Assembly: GCA_963741525.1 (NCBI GenBank)
Contig: CAVUIW010000027.1
Location: 496,001 to 560,000 of the forward strand
DNA from: JANNSX01 sp963741525
GTDB lineage: Bacteria; Pseudomonadota; Alphaproteobacteria; Rhizobiales; Hyphomicrobiaceae
Reading direction: 5' to 3'
DNA length: 64,000 nt
The position numbers and the translations under genes are program-made. Every line of letters starts with the position of its first letter. Position 1 is the stretch's first letter. Below, piece by piece: positions 1 to 8,679 of this stretch. The notes under the pieces are model-generated. The model did not search any database. It was not told the DNA's origin and saw only the letters and a program-made list of their open reading frames with translations.

Positions 1-1266
1 GGCCTGCTCTCGGCGAGCGCCGCCGCGGCAGGCGCATTGCGTGCTGTCTGGTCGGCGGCGTCACTCGCACCTGCCGTCGCAATGCAACCGCCGGCCCCGG
101 CGCGCTACCGGGCCATGGCGATCGAACGGCTGGGGATGTTCCGGCGCGCCTCGCAGCTCACAATGATGTCGCTTCGCCATCTCGTCCGGATGCCGGTACG
201 CACGGCGATGACGGGTCTGGGTCTGGCACTGGCAGGCTCGCTACTCGTTGTCTCGCTGTTCTCGCTCGATTCGATCGAGCACATGATCGACGTGAACTTC
301 TTCCTGGCGCAGCGCCAGGACGCGACGCTCAACTTCGCCATCGCCGAGGACAAGCGGGCCATCGAGAGCATCGCACGTCTCCCGGGCGTGCTGCGCGTTG
401 AGGCCTTCCGTTCCGTGCCGGTTCGTCTGCGCGTTGGATCGAGGCACCGCAAGCTCGCCATTCAAGGCTTGCCGGACCAGCGTGACCTTGCCCGCGTCAT
501 CGACCGCTCGTTGCGCGCCGTCGAGATTCCGGCTGGGCTTGTCGTCGATGAACGCGTTGCCGAGCTGCTAGCGCTGAAGCCCGGCACAATGGTCGAGGTC
601 GAGCCGCTCGAAGGTCACCGGCGCAAGCAGATGCTGCGCCTCGCCTCCGTCATCCGCTCCGACTTCGGTCTCTCGGCCTACATGCCCCTAGCTGAGCTCA
701 ATCGGCTGATGGACGAGGGGCCGACGGTCTCCGGCACCCACATCACATATGACCGGTCTGCGGAGAATGCTCTGTTCGAATCCGTGAAATCAACACCCGC
801 CATTGCCTCGATCGCGCTTCACAGGCTTGCGCTCGCAAAATTCCGCGAGACTCTCGCCCGCAACATCAACACGATGGTATCGATCTACGTGAGCCTCGCC
901 ATCATCGTCGCCTTTGGCGTTGCGTATAATGCCGCACGGATCCAGCTCTCGGAGCAGGCACGCGAGCTTGCAAGTCTGAGGGTGCTCGGTTTCACGCGAG
1001 GCGAGGTCAGCAGCGTGCTGCTGATGGAGCTTGCCGTCGTCACCATGCTCGCCCAACCCATCGGATGGCTGCTCGGCTACGGCTTCGGCTGGCTCGTCAT
1101 CAAGGGCTTCTCGAGCGACCTCTATCGGGCCCCAATGATTATCCAGAACCGTACCTATGCCATCGCCTCACTGGTCGTGTTCGCTGCCGTCGCCATCGCA
1201 GCCTTTATCGTCAGGCTGAGGATCGATCGTCTCGACCTGATTGCCGTTCTGAAGACGAGGGATTGA
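1..1266 (+). CDS. FtsX/MacB-type ABC transporter permease, 5' end outside window
   Basis: This is the C-terminal part of an FtsX-domain ABC permease. The frame is open to base 1, so the true start lies upstream. A membrane segment (about window residues 65-80) is followed by a periplasmic MacB-like loop, and then by three hydrophobic segments in the last 140 residues. The phrase ARELASLRVLGFTRGEV is typical of the FtsX cytoplasmic coupling region between membrane segments. Four bases after its stop comes the start of a HlyD-type adaptor, so the two probably form an exporter with an ATPase that should lie upstream of base 1. The substrate is unknown. The family call is firm; the transported compound cannot be read from the sequence. 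Confidence 0.88.
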   Translation, partial: GLLSASAAAAGALRAVWSAASLAPAVAMQPPAPARYRAMAIERLGMFRRASQLTMMSLRHLVRMPVRTAMTGLGLALAGSLLVVSLFSLDSIEHMIDVNFFLAQRQDATLNFAIAEDKRAIESIARLPGVLRVEAFRSVPVRLRVGSRHRKLAIQGLPDQRDLARVIDRSLRAVEIPAGLVVDERVAELLALKPGTMVEVEPLEGHRRKQMLRLASVIRSDFGLSAYMPLAELNRLMDEGPTVSGTHITYDRSAENALFESVKSTPAIASIALHRLALAKFRETLARNINTMVSIYVSLAIIVAFGVAYNAARIQLSEQARELASLRVLGFTRGEVSSVLLMELAVVTMLAQPIGWLLGYGFGWLVIKGFSSDLYRAPMIIQNRTYAIASLVVFAAVAIAAFIVRLRIDRLDLIAVLKTRD

Positions 1267-1270
1267 CGCC

Positions 1271-2483
1271 ATGCCAGGCTTGAGCCGCAACACAATTCTC
1301 ATCGGAGTCGGGGCTTTCGATTGCCGCGCTCGGCATCGCCGTCGCGCTCTGGCCGAAGCCGGTGCAGGTCGACATCGCCGAGATTACATCGGGCCCCATG
1401 GCCGTTACCGTCGACGAGGAAGGCCGGACCCAGATCAAAGACATCTACACGGTCTCGGCGCCGGTCTCCGGGCATCTGCGTCGCCCGTCGATCGAGGCCG
1501 GCGATGCGGTCGAGGCCAACCGGACCGAGCTCGCCATCATCGAGGCGAGCGTGCCGCCGTTTCTCGATGCAAGAACCAAGTCCGAGCTCGATGCCAATCT
1601 CATGGCAGCACATGCGGCCGTCACGGCAGCCGAGGCCGAGCTTGCCAGGGCCCGTTCCGAGCTCACCTTCGCCGAGGACGACCTGCAACGGGCCCGGCGA
1701 CTCGCCCGCACCGGCACGATACCGGCACGCCGGTTGGACGAGACGGAGCACCGGACCGAGGCGGCGAGAACGACCGCGACGGCGGCCGAGGCCGCCGTCG
1801 AGATGCGAAAGCGCGAGCGCGATGCCGTCCTGGCGCGCTTGGGCAGGGGGGCGACGGCTGCCGATCCGGCCGGCGAATGCTGCGTCACCATCAAGTCGCC
1901 GGCCAATGGTCGCGTGCTCGGTCTGCTCGCCGATAGCGAGCGGGATATCGCCGCCGGCACGCCCATCCTGCAAATCGGCGATCCAGCGAACCTCGAGATC
2001 GTCGTCGAGCTGCTGTCGAGCGATGCCGTGCAGATCGTCGGGGGTGCCGCGGTCAGCATCGAGGACTGGGGCGGTGAAATTCCACTCAGCGGCACGGTCG
2101 ACCGGATCGAGCCGAGCGGTTTCACGAAGGTCTCCGCCCTTGGCATCGAGGAGCAAAGGGTAAGGGTGCTGGTGGCCCTCGACAGCCCGCCGGCCGACCG
2201 CCCACGGCTTGGTCACGACTACCGGGTTTTCACGCGTATTGCCGCCTGGTCGAGCGAAGGCGTTTTGCGCGTCCCCGTCGGCGCCCTTTTTCGCTCAGGT
2301 ACGGATTGGGCCGTCTATCGCATCGAAACCGGCATAGCCCGTGTCGCCAGGATCGAGATCGGTCACCGGAACGGCGAGCTGGCCGAGGTGATTGCCGGAC
2401 TTGCGCCCGGCGATCGCGTCATCCTGCACCCGAGCGATCTCGTCGCCGACGGTGTTCGCGTTCTCAAGCGCGTGATCGAGTGA
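1271..2483 (+). CDS. HlyD-family periplasmic adaptor (membrane fusion protein), frameshifted near the N-terminus
   Basis: This is the adaptor subunit of an ABC-type exporter, linking inner-membrane permease to the cell envelope. The continuous frame begins at GTG 1362 and has a biotinyl-lipoyl-like half, an alpha-hairpin rich in Ala, Glu and Arg (about residues 70-150 of the continuous frame), the second lipoyl half and a beta-barrel region. That frame lacks a membrane anchor. Reading from ATG 1271, four bases after the permease stop, gives MPGLSRNTILIGVG in another frame. Removing one G from the GGGG run at 1311-1314 joins it to a hydrophobic stretch (LSIAALGIAVALW) and restores a 403-residue protein with an N-terminal anchor. 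I see a one-base insertion, whether a sequencing error or a real mutation. Confidence 0.8.
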
Positions 2484-3302
2484 TCACCCCAAGCGCGGCT
2501 TCGGCGGTAGCTTGCCCGATGCGAGCTTCGCCTCGATGGCCTCCACGACCGGCATCAGATCGGCGACGGCGTCGATGACATAGTGGGCGCCGGCCGCCTT
2601 GAGCTTGGCGCGGGCGGGCTTGACTTTCGCCTCGCGCTCTTTGGCCAATAACGCGACCCACTCCGCCTCCGACAGGCCGACTTCGTTACCGGTCGCAGCG
2701 ATGCCGACCGTCCAGGTGCCGGCGGCGTTGCCTTCATCGATCCCCGGTGTCGTGTCGTCGACCTTGATGACGGCGGACGGCGGATAGACACCGAGATCGG
2801 CGAAGGTGCGATACATCATCAGCGGCGATGGCCGGCCAGCGGCGAGATCGCCAGCGCAGACGAGATTGTCGGGCTTGTAGCCTTGGCGCGCGGCGATGGG
2901 GAGGATCGGTTTCATGATTTCGCGCGTGTAGCCGGTGGTCGAGCCGATCTTGAGGCCCTTGGCGCGCAGCGCGGCAACCGTATCCGCGACACCCGGAATG
3001 AGGCCGGCGAAATTCGCGGCGACCTTTACATTCATCGGCACGAAAACCTCGTAGACCCGGTCGATCTCGGCCTCGCCCGGCGTATTTCCATGCGCCTTCC
3101 GCCAGGCCCTGGCGATGCGGGGCAAGCGCATCAGCTCGGAAATGTGATCGCGCTTGGGCTTGCCCATGGGGCCGCGCGCCTCGGCGACCGTGATATCGAC
3201 GCCGAAGGATTTGAAGGCCTCGACGAACACACCCATCGGCGCACGCGATCCGAAGTCGATCATGGTTCCGGCCCAGTCGAAGACGATGGCTTTCAGATGC
3301 AT
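2484..3302 (-). CDS. phnX: Phosphonoacetaldehyde hydrolase
   Basis: This HAD-superfamily enzyme cleaves the C-P bond of phosphonoacetaldehyde to acetaldehyde and phosphate, the second step of 2-aminoethylphosphonate degradation. The protein is 272 residues. The nucleophile motif VFDWAGTMIDFGS puts Asp at residue 9, the family lysine that forms the Schiff base with substrate is in MGKPKRDHI (about Lys50), and the HAD acidic motif is KVDDTTPGID. I start it at ATG 3302, where homology begins; the same frame continues 20 codons upstream but that part is not conserved in character. It lies about 90 bases downstream of phnW on the same strand, so the two are probably cotranscribed, with a palindromic repeat between them. 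No phosphonate transporter is visible nearby. Confidence 0.93.
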   Translation of the reverse strand: MHLKAIVFDWAGTMIDFGSRAPMGVFVEAFKSFGVDITVAEARGPMGKPKRDHISELMRLPRIARAWRKAHGNTPGEAEIDRVYEVFVPMNVKVAANFAGLIPGVADTVAALRAKGLKIGSTTGYTREIMKPILPIAARQGYKPDNLVCAGDLAAGRPSPLMMYRTFADLGVYPPSAVIKVDDTTPGIDEGNAAGTWTVGIAATGNEVGLSEAEWVALLAKEREAKVKPARAKLKAAGAHYVIDAVADLMPVVEAIEAKLASGKLPPKPRLG

Positions 3303-3340
3303 GGGATGATTTCCAGTAAGTGCGGTGTAGGCTTTTCGCT

Positions 3341-3393
3341 TTGAGCACTTTCTTTCGATCAACCGGCATCCACTTGATCGGAAAGTGCTCTAG
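3341..3393. repeat. Dispersed palindromic repeat (GAGCACTTTC type) between phnW and phnX
   Basis: The arms GAGCACTTTC and GAAAGTGCTC flank a centre containing CGATCAACCGGCATCCACTT. A close copy occupies 4899-4949 and a degenerate copy 57174-57220. The terminal CTAG of the repeat supplies the TAG stop codon of phnW at 3390-3392. Confidence 0.8.
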
Positions 3394-4529
3394 GCCGCGG
3401 ATTTAAGATCGGTGATGCCCATCTCCCCCAACACCTCGGCAACGGTGTCGAGGAAAGCGCGCATATGGCTCGTGTCGATGGCACCGATGCAACCGATACG
3501 GAAGCTGTCGGCGACGGTCAGCTTGCCGGGATAGATGACATAGCCCCGCTCCTTCAACGCGTCGTAGAAGCGCTGGAAGACGAAGCGCGCATCCTTCGGC
3601 ATGTGGAAAGTGTAGATGATCGGCGCCTGGAGCATGTCGGGCAGCAGCGGCTTGAAGCCCAGCGCCTTCATGCCGTCCGAGAGGACGCGGCCATTGCCGG
3701 AGTAGCGCTTGCCACGTCCGGGCTGACCGCCTTCGGCGAAGAACGCCTCGAGCGCCGTATGGAAGGCGACGATGACGTGGATCGGCGGGGTGAAGCGGTA
3801 TTGCCCCGTCTTCTCGAAATTCTGCCACTGATCGTAGAGATCGAGCACCAGCGTCGTCGCATGGCCTTTGCACTGCGCAAGCACGGCAGGATCGGCCAGC
3901 ACGAAGCCGAGACCGGGCACGCCTTCGATGCATTTGTTGGACGAGGCCGCGACGGCATCGAAGCCGGCTTCGCTCTGGTCGAGCGGCAACGCACCGAAGG
4001 CCGACATGGAATCGAGCAGGAAGCGGCGGCCATGCTTCCGGGCGAGCTTGCCGATCTCGACGACGGGATTGCGGATGCCGCTCGTCGTCTCGCAATGCAC
4101 GGCGAAAATGTGCGTGATGGCCTTATCCGCGGCGAGCAGCTTGTCGACCGCGGCAAGGTCGGGCGGCGTATCCTCCGGAGTCTCGTGCACGGCGACGGCG
4201 CGGCGGGCGATTTCGAGAATGCGCTTGGCGCGCTGCCCGTAGGCCCCATTGATCAGCAGCAGGACTTTGCCGGAAGCCGGCACGAAGCTGGTCAGCATGG
4301 CTTCGACCGCAAAGGTGCCAGAACCCTGCACCGGCACGGTCACGAACCGTCCCTTGGCGCCGATAATCTCCGGCAGCCGCTCCATGACCGTCTTGTTGAT
4401 CTTGAGGAACGCCGCGTCGCGCGAGCCCCAGTCGTGCACCATCGCGGCCTTGGTGGCCTTGGCCGTCGTCAGCGGACCCGGCGTCAACAGGATCGGATCG
4501 CCAGTCTCTGAAGCACCACGCTTGGCCAT
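3390..4529 (-). CDS. phnW: 2-Aminoethylphosphonate--pyruvate transaminase
   Basis: This PLP enzyme transfers the amino group of 2-aminoethylphosphonate to pyruvate, giving phosphonoacetaldehyde and alanine. The protein is 379 residues, class V aminotransferase fold. It starts ILLTPGPLTTA as the family does, has the HDWGSRD segment, and carries the PLP lysine in SSNKCIEGVPGLGF (Lys199). It precedes phnX on the minus strand, giving the full PhnW-PhnX route to acetaldehyde and phosphate. The TAG stop falls inside a dispersed palindrome. The start ATG 4529 fits the family N-terminus. Confidence 0.95.
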   Translation of the reverse strand: MAKRGASETGDPILLTPGPLTTAKATKAAMVHDWGSRDAAFLKINKTVMERLPEIIGAKGRFVTVPVQGSGTFAVEAMLTSFVPASGKVLLLINGAYGQRAKRILEIARRAVAVHETPEDTPPDLAAVDKLLAADKAITHIFAVHCETTSGIRNPVVEIGKLARKHGRRFLLDSMSAFGALPLDQSEAGFDAVAASSNKCIEGVPGLGFVLADPAVLAQCKGHATTLVLDLYDQWQNFEKTGQYRFTPPIHVIVAFHTALEAFFAEGGQPGRGKRYSGNGRVLSDGMKALGFKPLLPDMLQAPIIYTFHMPKDARFVFQRFYDALKERGYVIYPGKLTVADSFRIGCIGAIDTSHMRAFLDTVAEVLGEMGITDLKSAA

Positions 4530-4622
4530 GGACTTCGCCCTCCTCGCTCATCGCAAGGACGCGACACTAACGCAGCGCCCTGCTCTGCGTGATGCGTCGC
4601 GATGACCGGTTGTGGTGCAAAG

Positions 4623-4826
4623 TCAGCGGTGGACTTTTGGCCGGCGCTGGATCGAAATGGGTGACGGGATCATGCCGGAGTAGCGCTGATCGACGAGCCA
4701 GAGCATGCCGTGCTCGCGGCAGGACAGCTCGACTTGACGGCGCTCGTTCTCGGCGACACGCGCATCGCGCAACGCGTTGACGTCCCGCCAGACCGACCGG
4801 AACCAGTGCCAAACGGACTCTTGCAT
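4623..4826 (-). CDS. Small hypothetical protein, 67 residues
   Basis: I do not recognise a family. The frame opens with ATG 4826 preceded by a clear GAGGAG ribosome-binding site six bases upstream, the best reason to believe it is real. The protein has a Trp-rich N-terminus (ESVWHWFRSVWRDV), an acidic/basic middle and a basic tail. It has no signal peptide or membrane segment. It lies upstream of phnW on the same strand, about 95 bases away, and could belong to the same transcript. A mosaic of palindromic repeats begins 17 bases upstream of its start codon. Confidence 0.55.
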   Translation of the reverse strand: MQESVWHWFRSVWRDVNALRDARVAENERRQVELSCREHGMLWLVDQRYSGMIPSPISIQRRPKVHR

Positions 4827-4843
4827 CTTCGACTCCTCACCAC

Positions 4844-4949
4844 TAGAGCGCTATTCGATCTGATGGCATCAGATCGGCGCTCTAGAAGTCTTGGTTTTGA
4901 GCACTTTCTTTCGACCAACCGGTATCCACTTGGTCGGAAAGTGCTCTAG
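4844..4949. repeat. Composite of two palindromic repeat modules
   Basis: Module 1 (4844-4885) has arms TAGAGCGC and GCGCTCTA around a centre with GATCTGATGGCATCAGATC. Module 2 (4899-4949) is the GAGCACTTTC/GAAAGTGCTC palindrome also seen at 3341-3393. The same two modules appear in the opposite order and orientation at 57174-57275, so they travel as a unit. Confidence 0.8.
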
Positions 4950-4996
4950 GATGCAGCGGATGGGGCAAGTAGCATGCCAACTGCCGAATGGCGAGC

Positions 4997-5711
4997 CTAT
5001 TCCGGACGTCCGAGATAGGCCGTCAACTCCGGCAGATCGGTTGCATCGAGAACTCGAGCCATCGGCCCGTGCCTCAGAATGCGACCGGCGTGGAGGAACG
5101 CCACATCGGTTGCCGCTTGGCGGGCGTCGTCGGGATCATGGCTGACGAGGACAACCGTTAAGCCTCGCTCCCGCCAAAGCTCTTGCACGAGGGCTAGCAT
5201 CTCACGCCGGAGTGCCGGGCCGAGCGCGGCGAAGGGCTCATCCAAGAGCAGGATCGGCTGGTCGCGCACGAGCGTCCGCGCCAACGCCATCGCGCTGACG
5301 CTCGCCGCCGGAGAGCTCCTTGGGTTTGCGCCGTTCCAAGCCCGCCAGGCCGACCCGACCAAGCGCTGTGCGAACCTGCTCCTCGCCCGCGGCATCGAGC
5401 TTCAGGTCGGTCGCCTTGCCGAGCGCCACATTCGACCAGACGTCCAGATGCGGGAACAGATTGTGCTCCTGGAAGACGGTTGTGACGGGACGCTCCGCGG
5501 GAGCGGCGTGCGTTCTATCCTCACCCATCAAGCTGATCGTGCCTGAGACGGCCCTCTCGAATCCGGCGATGAGATTGAGCAGTGTCGACTTGCCGGCCCC
5601 GCTCGGGCCGATGACCGCGAGGAAGGCGCCAGCCTCGACCTCGAGGTCGAAGCGCATGTCCATGTCCTCGTAGCGGAAACGGACGCTGCTCATGACGATC
5701 GACTTGGTCAT
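4997..5711 (-). pseudogene. thiQ: Thiamine ABC transporter ATP-binding protein, single-base frameshift
   Basis: This is the ATPase of the thiamine/TPP importer ThiBPQ. The first frame (from ATG 5711) gives Walker A GPSGAGKST, the Q-loop VFQEHNLFPHL and the signature LSGGERQR, then runs off frame. The second frame resumes with ALARTLVRDQPILLLDEP (Walker B) and an H-loop VLVSHD. Removing one base near 5290 joins them as GERQRVALARTLV, matching the family, and gives 237 residues, the usual length. Its start overlaps the thiP stop (ATGA). Without its partner frame the protein would lack Walker B, so as read it would be inactive. A one-base sequencing insertion is at least as likely as real decay because thiB and thiP are intact. 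Confidence 0.85.
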
Positions 5712-7258
5712 CGAACAGCCTCCTCCCGGTCGCGTCGAGGCAGCAGCCAGGTCAATGCCAACGACAAAACCATCAGCAAGAGAGCGAGCGCCGCGGCATC
5801 CTCGGTTCGATAGCTGCCGAGACGCTGATAGAGCAGCAGCGGCAGCGTCGTCAGGCCCTCGCCGCCGAAGATGGCGATGATCCCGAGGTCGCCGAGCGAG
5901 ACGAGCGCCGCAAGCCCGAGCGCCAGCGTCATCGGTCGGGCGAGCAATGGCAGATCGATGCGCCAGAACCTCACCATGCCGGAGAGTCCCAGACTTGCCG
6001 ACAAACGGTCATAGCGCTCCGCCGTCGCGCGCACCGCCGGCATCAAGACAGAGGCCGCATAGGGGATCGCCATCATGGCGTTGAGCAGCACCACGAGCAG
6101 CGGGGTCACGGACCGGGCAACGCCGAGGCGATGCGCGATCAGGAACCAGCCGGCCGCGATGACGACGGGCGGCACCACCAAACCGATGAGTGCCGCCGCT
6201 TCAAGCGCGCGCGAGGAATGCGCTGCCCGCGCCAGCGCCAGTCCATAGGCCGCTGCAACAGCAAGCACGGACGAAAACGCGGCTATGACAAGGCTCGTCA
6301 GCAACGCCCGATAGAATAACACCTCACCGAGCACCTTGCCGAGCGCTGGCGTCAGGCCGCCAATCAGCACGGCGAGTAGCGGGCCCAGGACGAAGAGTGC
6401 TGCAAGACCGATCGCGCAGAGACTCCAAGAAGTCGTCGACGGCGGTCGAAAGCTCCCCCGGCCGAGCTCCGGCTCGACACCGAGCGCCTGGCCAGAGCGG
6501 CCAACAATCAAGACGACAACGCCAGATATCGCGATCTGCAGCAACGCCAATCTCGCGGCCAAGCCCGGATCGAAATCGAAGCGCAGCGCCTGATAGATCG
6601 CAACCTCGAGTGTCGTGGCGCCCGGTCCACCACCCAGCGTCAACACGATGGTGAAGCTCGCCACCGCCAGCATGAAGACGAGACCGAGAACTCCCGGCAG
6701 CGCCTCGCGCAGTTGAGGCCAATCGATGAAGCGGAACACACTTCGAGGCCCGAGGCCAAGCGAGGCGGCAATGCGCCAAGTCTCGGGTGCCGTCTCCTCG
6801 AGGCGCGCCAGCAGCAACAGCGTCGCGAGCGGCAAGTTGTAGAACACATGCGCGATGAGGATACCGGCGAGACCGTAGATCGGCGGCAGAGCGCCCGCGC
6901 CGCTCCACTCAGCCAATCGATTGAGCACGCCAGCCTGACCATAAACGCCGAGAATGCCGATCACGCCGACGAGCACCGGCAGCGCCATCGGCACCGCGAA
7001 CAGGCGAAGCAGCAGACGCCGACCGGGAAACGCCGGCCGGGACGCCAAAGCGAGCGCCACCGGCACCGAGAGCCCGACCGACAGCACGGCGCTGAGGCTC
7101 GCCTGCAGCAGCGTGAAGAGCGTCACGCCGGCGATGTAGCCTGCCGTTCCACCACGCCCCTCGATGCCCGTGGTGACAAGCGCGATGAGTGCCGCGAATA
7201 CGAGCGCCGCCAGCACCACCAGCACCGCGCCGCCCGCCAGGAGCCTCTGCCGCCGCAT
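5708..7258 (-). CDS. thiP: Thiamine/TPP ABC transporter permease
   Basis: This inner-membrane permease of the thiamine importer is 516 residues, the usual fused two-domain ThiP length, with about twelve hydrophobic segments. Two permease signature regions can be seen: EETAPETWRIAASLGLGPRSVFR in the first half and ERYDRLSASLGLSG in the second, the loops that contact the ATPase. It starts 7 bases after the thiB stop and its stop overlaps the thiQ start by four bases, so the three genes form one operon under the TPP riboswitch upstream of thiB. Confidence 0.93.
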   Translation of the reverse strand: MRRQRLLAGGAVLVVLAALVFAALIALVTTGIEGRGGTAGYIAGVTLFTLLQASLSAVLSVGLSVPVALALASRPAFPGRRLLLRLFAVPMALPVLVGVIGILGVYGQAGVLNRLAEWSGAGALPPIYGLAGILIAHVFYNLPLATLLLLARLEETAPETWRIAASLGLGPRSVFRFIDWPQLREALPGVLGLVFMLAVASFTIVLTLGGGPGATTLEVAIYQALRFDFDPGLAARLALLQIAISGVVVLIVGRSGQALGVEPELGRGSFRPPSTTSWSLCAIGLAALFVLGPLLAVLIGGLTPALGKVLGEVLFYRALLTSLVIAAFSSVLAVAAAYGLALARAAHSSRALEAAALIGLVVPPVVIAAGWFLIAHRLGVARSVTPLLVVLLNAMMAIPYAASVLMPAVRATAERYDRLSASLGLSGMVRFWRIDLPLLARPMTLALGLAALVSLGDLGIIAIFGGEGLTTLPLLLYQRLGSYRTEDAAALALLLMVLSLALTWLLPRRDREEAVR

Positions 7259-7265
7259 TGCTAGC

Positions 7266-8261
7266 CTAACGCCCCATCGCGGCGAGCCACTCGTCCGTCC
7301 AAGCGCGCCGGTTGGTGGCGACCTCGTCCGGCGAAATGTCGAGTGTCTTCACAGGTTTCACGAGCTTGTCGAACTCTGCCGGCAACGGAGTGCTGGTGGG
7401 TGCGGCGGGCAGCATCCAATTGCCGGTCGGGATCTGATCCTGAAAACCGGTCGTCAGCATGAAGGCCAGGAACTGGTCTGCCAGCGCAGGCGACTTCGCC
7501 TTAGCGAGCTTGGCAGCGACTTCCACCTGAATCGGATGCCCCTCGGGGAAGGCGATCGCCTGGTAGCGCGTGCTCTTCTCCGCGATCTCGTGGTAGGCAG
7601 GCGAGGTCGTATAGGAGAGCACCATTGGCGCTTCGCCCTTGGTGAAGAGCGCGTAGGCTTCGCTCCAGCCGGGCGTCACGGTCAGCACGCGGCGCTTGAG
7701 TTTCGCCCAGGCCGCGCCTGCCTTGTCGCCATAGACCGCCTTCATCCAGATTAGCAGGCCGAGCCCAGGCGTCGAGGTGCGCGGGTCCTGGATGACGAGC
7801 TTGGCGGTGGGATCGCCGTTGACGAGTTCGTCCAGCGACTTTGGCGGCGTCTTGAGCTTTTCGCGGTCGTAGATGATCGCGAAGTGGGCGTAGTCAAACG
7901 GGAGGAAGGTATCGTCCGTCCACGCCAACGGCAGCTTCAGGGCATCGAGCTTTTGTCCATGAGGTGCAAAGAGCCCGGTCGCGCGGGCCTCGGCGATCAG
8001 ATTGTTGTCGAGGCCGAGCGCGATGTCGGCGGAGGGGCTATCGCCTTCGAGCTTCAGCCGGTTAAGAATGGCAACACCATCGCCGACCGCCACCCATTTG
8101 ACATCGCAACCGCATTGCGCCTCGAACGCCTTCTCGATGGCCGGTCCGGGTCCCCACTCGGCGGTGAAGCTCTCGTAGGTCAGGACCGTCAGCGTCTCGG
8201 CGGCACGGCCGGGCAGGACCGCAAGAAACACCAAGGCGGCCGTCAGACCGGTTCGCAACAT
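7266..8261 (-). CDS. thiB: Thiamine/TPP-binding periplasmic protein
   Basis: This is the substrate-binding protein of the ThiBPQ importer, 331 residues. A signal peptide covers about residues 1-20 (hydrophobic TAALVFLAVLP, cleavage near GRAA), followed by ETLTVLTYESF, the usual mature start of ThiB. Family landmarks include SPSADIALGLDNNL and GEAPMVLSYTTSPAYH. A GGAGG site lies upstream of ATG 8261, and a TPP riboswitch precedes it by about 55 bases. First gene of the operon. Confidence 0.94.
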   Translation of the reverse strand: MLRTGLTAALVFLAVLPGRAAETLTVLTYESFTAEWGPGPAIEKAFEAQCGCDVKWVAVGDGVAILNRLKLEGDSPSADIALGLDNNLIAEARATGLFAPHGQKLDALKLPLAWTDDTFLPFDYAHFAIIYDREKLKTPPKSLDELVNGDPTAKLVIQDPRTSTPGLGLLIWMKAVYGDKAGAAWAKLKRRVLTVTPGWSEAYALFTKGEAPMVLSYTTSPAYHEIAEKSTRYQAIAFPEGHPIQVEVAAKLAKAKSPALADQFLAFMLTTGFQDQIPTGNWMLPAAPTSTPLPAEFDKLVKPVKTLDISPDEVATNRRAWTDEWLAAMGR

Positions 8262-8315
8262 CGCAGTGCCTCCAAAAGGAATGCACGCCAGCAGGGCAAT
8301 CGTCTCTCACGCATG

Positions 8316-8419
8316 AGCTTCCGATCCCTCCGCCGGCATGATCCGGATCAGGTTCATCGGGTTGGCTTTCGGTGCGGCGCACCTTGCCTCTCAGCCCCTC
8401 GCGGGGCACCCCGTAGAAG
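8316..8419 (-). promoter_or_regulatory. TPP (THI-box) riboswitch
   Basis: Read on the minus strand, the segment has the conserved elements in order: ACGGGGTGCC, then GGGGCTGAGA, a P3 hairpin, and CCGATGAACCTGATCCGGAT followed by CATGCCGGCGGAGGGA. These are the pyrimidine- and pyrophosphate-sensing parts of the thiamine pyrophosphate aptamer. It sits between the promoter and thiB, so TPP should repress thiBPQ. I see no long U-tract after the aptamer, which suggests control of translation rather than termination, but this is an inference. Confidence 0.95.
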
Positions 8420-8679
8420 TGTGCCAAACATAATCCAGTTGGTCGGGCCGGGCAAGGACCTCCTGGGGCGATCAGGGCCTTGGCTTCAACCTGTCAGTTG
8501 GAAGCGGCAAGCCGACGGTGCGCGGCCGGTGCGATTGGCCTTCTGCAGGCGAAACGCGGTTCCACATGCACCTTGGTCGCCTTTGCCCGTTGCCGTAAAA
8601 AATCGCGAAAGTAGGAGTTACCAAGAAATAATGTAAGAGTGACCGGCAGCAGTCATGTGATTGCCTCCTGCCGAGGGCA

